A stretch of 64,000 nucleotides of DNA from positions 5,007,501 through 5,071,500 of the forward strand of contig JAPFFF010000005.1 of assembly GCA_039105265.1 (NCBI GenBank), given 5' to 3'. The translations under genes and the position numbers were made by a program. The notes beneath the pieces were generated by a model. It worked only from the letters and a program-made list of their open reading frames with translations. It was not told where the DNA came from and made no database searches. Shown here piece by piece: positions 60,312 to 64,000 of this stretch (positions are counted from its first letter, which is position 1; each line of letters starts with the position of its first letter). This DNA is from Tritrichomonas musculus. Taxonomy: Eukaryota > Parabasalia > Tritrichomonadida > Tritrichomonadidae.

Positions 60312-60683
60312 TTAAATCTTTTGGAAAGCAATAATTTCTGTTGAAGCAACTTCGTCTTCCCAACCTTCAATTTCTTCTTGAAGGTCGTCAACTGAAACAT
60401 CATCTGTAACGACAGCTCCGATTTGGAGTTGGTAAAGGCCGAAGCATTTTTCTTGGCGTTGGGACTTTCCCCAAAGAAGTCCTTCAACCTTAATTTCACG
60501 GATTTTGGCTTCAAGTTTGTCAAGATCGATTTCTGTATCAGCTGGGTTAACACCAAGAACAAGTGTTGATTTTCCAACAGCCTTAGCCTTCTTCTTCTTT
60601 TCGGCGGCGGCTTTTTCAGTAGCTTCGAGGGCAGCCTTTTCTTCTTCAGTTGGTTCAGCAAATGGATCGACTTCTTCAGCCAT
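60312..60683 (-). CDS. Elongation factor 1B beta/delta, guanine nucleotide exchange domain
   Basis: 123 residues that recharge eEF1A with GTP. An acidic N-terminal segment (EEVDPFAEPTEEEK) and Lys/Ala-rich helix (about 15-36) lead to the exchange domain (about 37-123). The domain begins GKSTLVLGVNPADTEIDLDK, contains VEGLLWGKS and LQIGAVVTDD, and ends in the conserved STEIIAFQKI (animal proteins end AAFNKI). The usual N-terminal GST-like domain is absent, making this about half the size of animal eEF1B-beta. The frame extends to a TTG at 60731, but the ATG at 60683 follows an Inr and starts the usual acidic leader. Head-to-head with the RRM gene. Confidence 0.93.
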   Translation of the reverse strand: MAEEVDPFAEPTEEEKAALEATEKAAAEKKKKAKAVGKSTLVLGVNPADTEIDLDKLEAKIREIKVEGLLWGKSQRQEKCFGLYQLQIGAVVTDDVSVDDLQEEIEGWEDEVASTEIIAFQKI

Positions 60684-60694
60684 TGTTAAAATAA

Positions 60695-60700
60695 AAATGA
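60695..60700 (-). promoter_or_regulatory. Initiator (Inr) of the eEF1B gene
   Basis: TCATTT on the minus strand, about 15 bases upstream of the ATG at 60683, is a textbook trichomonad Inr for a highly expressed gene. Confidence 0.6.
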
Positions 60701-60874
60701 AATGATTAAACTTTAGTCGACCATGATTCAAGTTTTTGAAAGTAGTTGTAAATCTAATTCAATTTTTGAAACGAACACGAATTCAAATATAAGAAAAAGT
60801 GGACAAGACTATTCAATTGGTATGTCCCGATTTTGAATCTTGACCACAAACAAACAAAACTTTGAAACAATAAA

Positions 60875-63181
60875 ATGTCTTCAAATACTCCAGACCACTC
60901 CCACCAAAATATAATATATGTTGGGCACCTTCCACGCAATATAACCGATGGTTTGATCCATCAGATCATGGATTCAGTTGGTAATATTACTAAAATTACC
61001 ATTCATCAAAAACCAACAAACGCTTATGCTTATGTTACATTCGAAACACACGATGAAGCAGCTCGTGCAATCTCTGAATGTAATTATACAAAATTAAATG
61101 ACCAACCAATCCAAGTATCTTGGTACGAATCTGTTCCTAATAACTATGCCCCTGATTCAAAAATTGTCATTACTAATTTACCTGCATCTGTTGACGAAAC
61201 ACAGCTTCATGAGGCACTCAAATTATATGGCCCTGTTGTTAATTGCAAAATTCTTCGTAATCTCAAAGGCGAGTCAAAAGGTAGCGGATATGTTCAATTC
61301 GAAAAAGCTGAAGACGCTCATTCAGCTCATGAAGCATTACAAGAAGCGGTTATTGATGGCCATCAAATCAAAGTTGACTTTTATAAGCCAATAGACAAAA
61401 GACAAGATATCTTACTCAAATTACCTCCATCAGTTATCTGCGTTAGCGGCCCTGAGGATCAAATCAATACAGACAATTTAAAGAAACTTTTCACTGAATA
61501 TGGAGAAATTTTAGATGTTCAAATTATTAGTGGATACGGCGTTGTTTTCTTTGAAAATCAGACATCCGCTTCACGTGCTAATGCTGAATTTCATGCACCC
61601 TCTCTCACTGTTACTACATCAATGAAAAAAGAAATTCAACAAGAAATCTTAAAAATTGTTGAATCACAAAGAGTTTTTATTTCCGATATAACTGTTTCAT
61701 CCGAAGATGAAATTCGCGAGCATCTTCAAACTGCTGGAAAAGTCAACTATCTAGAAATTAGACCCCAACAAGACGGATCTTACACAGGAATTGCTCAATT
61801 TAGCTCCGCGGAAGTTCGCAATCGTGCTATTCAACTTCTTGATCGTACATTCTTTAGTTCTCAATTAATTCCAATTAGAGTTCTCCCATATTTTGACAAA
61901 AGACTTGAACATCCAAAGGCAGGTCTTCTTCAATTAAATGAAGTCCCTTGCTATGTTACAATCCGAAATCTTCGTGAAGAGATGAACCAGTATGGTAATG
62001 TTATTGCCATCACTATTGTTGCAACAACTCAAGTTACTTGTGTTGGTTATGTTCTTTATGAAAATTATGCCGATGCACAAAAGGCTCATCAAGAATGTAA
62101 GTATACAAATTCATTTTTATATCAACCTTTATCAGTTAATGATATCGTCGGCGCCTTTTGCGATAACCTTGAATCAAGGATCATCATTTGCTATAATATT
62201 GATCCAAAAGAAACAATTGATTCCTTCCAGAAAAAGTATGGTATCAATTTAGTTGATGGCATTTGGATAGATGAAAAGGATGACCATAAGACTATTATTA
62301 TGTCTTGCATGACTCCATCAGGAGTTTCCCCAGCTATCCACATCCTTCGAACTCAAGGTGTTGAATGTGATGTTTTAGGAATTCGAATCATGAACCGTGC
62401 TTATAGAATCCTCAATACATCAATGATCGATCTTGATGTTAGAGAGAGACTTTTATTCTGCTCTGGTATTGGTAGAACCACAACTAATGCTGATCTGAAA
62501 AGAGAATTTGAAGCAATTGGTCCAGTTGAAAGTGCTTTTGTTATTTACAGTCCTTTAAATAATGAGAGTGAAGAAAAAGGACTTGTTCTCTACAAACAAG
62601 CTGCTGATGCTGCTGTAGCTCGTCAAACACCAATTATTAGTACTGATTTTGGCCCTAATTTCACTGTTACTGAATTCAAACAAAAAGGATTTAAAGATAA
62701 AACATTCAATCAAGTTCCTCCAATGCAACAAATTCCTCAACAAATGCCACCTCAACAAATTCAACAACAAATGCAACAACAAATGCAACAGATGCAGCAA
62801 ATGCAACAGATTCCACCTCCACCACAACAAATGCAATTCATGAACAGGAACCAAGGCGGCTATAATAATAACAATAATAATCGTTATGGCAACAATAATA
62901 ACAATAATAATTACAGAAGAAATGGTGGTAGAAACAAACGTGGGAATGGATATCAACATAACCAAAATAATCGAAATCATCAACAGGATCCTCAATTGAA
63001 GAGCCCAAGAGAGAGAATGATTTCATATGTTCGTGAGCATGTTACTGACAACCAATTACAACAAAAGTTAATTGATGAAATAAATCAGCTCTGTGTCAAA
63101 GATGTTTATCAATATGGAACTAGTGATAATTTGATCGAAATGTGGATTCAACAAAAAACAAAGCCTGCTGATGAAAAATGA
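60875..63181 (+). CDS. Multi-RRM RNA-binding protein (poly(A)-binding-protein-like)
   Basis: 768 residues. RRM1 (about 9-85) has IIYVGHLP and AYAYVTF. RRM2 (about 93-172) has KIVITNLP and KGSGYVQF, the best-preserved pair. Further divergent RRMs lie near 186-255, 270-345, 355-425 and 525-605 (LLFCSGIGR). A Gln/Met-rich linker (about 620-660), an Asn/Arg/Gly-rich segment (about 660-710) and a helical end of about 50 residues (SPRERMISYVREHVTDNQLQ) follow. The order resembles cytoplasmic poly(A)-binding proteins, but more RRMs are present and the end is not a clear MLLE domain. It probably binds mRNA; PABP identity is tentative. Starts divergent from eEF1B across 191 bp. Confidence 0.8.
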   Translation: MSSNTPDHSHQNIIYVGHLPRNITDGLIHQIMDSVGNITKITIHQKPTNAYAYVTFETHDEAARAISECNYTKLNDQPIQVSWYESVPNNYAPDSKIVITNLPASVDETQLHEALKLYGPVVNCKILRNLKGESKGSGYVQFEKAEDAHSAHEALQEAVIDGHQIKVDFYKPIDKRQDILLKLPPSVICVSGPEDQINTDNLKKLFTEYGEILDVQIISGYGVVFFENQTSASRANAEFHAPSLTVTTSMKKEIQQEILKIVESQRVFISDITVSSEDEIREHLQTAGKVNYLEIRPQQDGSYTGIAQFSSAEVRNRAIQLLDRTFFSSQLIPIRVLPYFDKRLEHPKAGLLQLNEVPCYVTIRNLREEMNQYGNVIAITIVATTQVTCVGYVLYENYADAQKAHQECKYTNSFLYQPLSVNDIVGAFCDNLESRIIICYNIDPKETIDSFQKKYGINLVDGIWIDEKDDHKTIIMSCMTPSGVSPAIHILRTQGVECDVLGIRIMNRAYRILNTSMIDLDVRERLLFCSGIGRTTTNADLKREFEAIGPVESAFVIYSPLNNESEEKGLVLYKQAADAAVARQTPIISTDFGPNFTVTEFKQKGFKDKTFNQVPPMQQIPQQMPPQQIQQQMQQQMQQMQQMQQIPPPPQQMQFMNRNQGGYNNNNNNRYGNNNNNNNYRRNGGRNKRGNGYQHNQNNRNHQQDPQLKSPRERMISYVREHVTDNQLQQKLIDEINQLCVKDVYQYGTSDNLIEMWIQQKTKPADEK

Positions 63182-63677
63182 AACTATTGTTATAAAAAAA
63201 TAGAGAACTATGAAAAATTATAAAAAAAAAAAATCCATTTAATTAATAATTAAATAATTAATTGTACATGCATTTTTATATAATAAAAAAGTCTAATCTA
63301 CCTCTAATATTCAAATTTCTTTTTAACAAATCAAATCATTTTTAATTTTTTTCAAGATGTAATACAAAGCATGCTTATACATATTATTTTGCTGATATAT
63401 TTATGGCGTTTCAGAATCTATTAAACATTTTCTAAAGTAGTTAAAAAAAACAGTTCCGACCAATTAAAAACCAGATCCGACTTTTGATCGTCATATAAAG
63501 TTTATAACAAATAAAAAGTATTTTTAATGCCCATTACCTTCTTTACAAAAAGAGTTGAATTCAACAGAGTACGAAATAGAAAAAAAATTCACAGAACATT
63601 AACGAGTTAAAATGGTATATAAATATAAATTAAAATTTTATTTGACATAGATATATATATAAAAAAAAACAAATTAA
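63182..63677. other. Convergent intergenic region
   Basis: About 500 bp, AT-rich, with TA-repeat microsatellite near 63646-63662. No gene recognised. Confidence 0.5.
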
Positions 63678-64000
63678 TTAGGCAATAACATCAATATCAT
63701 CAATAAATGCTTGATAATTCATATCATCAAGATCGGTACACCGATATTTCGAACAAAGTAAATCAAGCTCTGTAGGATTAGTTGATAAACCCAACCTTGC
63801 GATACTTTGTTTAAATTGCTGCTTAGTGATATAATTCTTCCTTGGAGCATAATCGTAGTCAGTAAATTGCTCTTTAATATTCATTCGTCTTGTTCTAACC
63901 ATATATTTCATTCTCTCAAGAATTCTGTTAATTCTTCTGATATCATCTGTTGCCAATCCTTGAATAGTTTTAGAAGGATCTGGATTAGGCCTAACAATTG
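63678..64000 (-). CDS. EF-hand family protein, C-terminal part (5' end beyond window)
   Basis: The frame is open to the window edge, so only the last 107 residues are seen. A helix-loop-helix-like segment (FTDYDYAPRKNYITKQQFKQ) resembles one half of an EF-hand pair but with a degenerate Ca-binding loop. A second partial unit follows (CTDLDDMNYQAFIDDIDVIA). Trichomonad EF-hand proteins of this type often have several hands and flagellar or cytoskeletal roles; the missing N-terminus prevents assignment. The TTG at 63956 is not a plausible start. Confidence 0.65.
   Translation of the reverse strand, partial: IVRPNPDPSKTIQGLATDDIRRINRILERMKYMVRTRRMNIKEQFTDYDYAPRKNYITKQQFKQSIARLGLSTNPTELDLLCSKYRCTDLDDMNYQAFIDDIDVIA

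Overview
The window reads as nuclear DNA of a trichomonad (Parabasalia), most like Tritrichomonas foetus. The DNA is very AT-rich and coding frames are almost all uninterrupted. Several start codons sit 5-25 bases behind a TCA-type initiator (Inr), and several stop codons are part of a TAAA motif, as known for trichomonad transcripts. The gene families also fit: an ankyrin/DUF3447-type protein, a multi-membrane-span cyclase-like receptor, a Pmp-like beta-helix surface protein, class 3 lipases, and a CARMIL-like LRR protein. The genus is inference; no rRNA is present to settle it.

Layout. 1-3.9 kb is gene-free and holds a 1.05 kb hAT-type transposon copy with a perfect 8-bp target duplication, a TA-flanked MITE and a lone end of a TTAA-flanked MITE. 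3.9-9.4 kb carries an ALG2-like mannosyltransferase, an unrecognised 272-aa gene, tRNA-Leu(UAA), a coiled-coil protein and a circularly permuted GTPase. 9.9-14.35 kb is a second hAT copy of the same family, swollen by four nested insertions. 14.6-30 kb carries a giant ankyrin protein, a pseudokinase, a Cdt2-like WD40 protein whose frame has no usable ATG (micro-intron suspected), an SGT-like TPR co-chaperone, a TMEM86/YhhN membrane protein, a 1715-aa cyclase-like receptor and an S33 peptidase. 30.2-40.3 kb is a mixed region: tRNA-Glu(UUC), a decayed class 3 lipase, a Pmp-like surface protein, a bacterial-type iron alcohol dehydrogenase and a fossil CRESS-DNA-virus Rep helicase. 40.4-64 kb is gene-dense: a NEK-like kinase, an unknown protein, a CARMIL-like LRR protein, a CFAP70-like axonemal protein, a TAF2-like protein with long low-complexity tails, a small secreted-type protein ending in RDEL, an importin-5-like karyopherin, the eEF1B exchange domain, a multi-RRM protein, and the end of an EF-hand protein cut by the window edge.

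The genes do not form one pathway. They are independent, singly transcribed eukaryotic genes with short intergenic regions, interrupted by transposon-rich gaps. Several frames open first at a TTG (18033, 22427, 29107, 42018, 56018, 60731); for these the first ATG was taken as the start.
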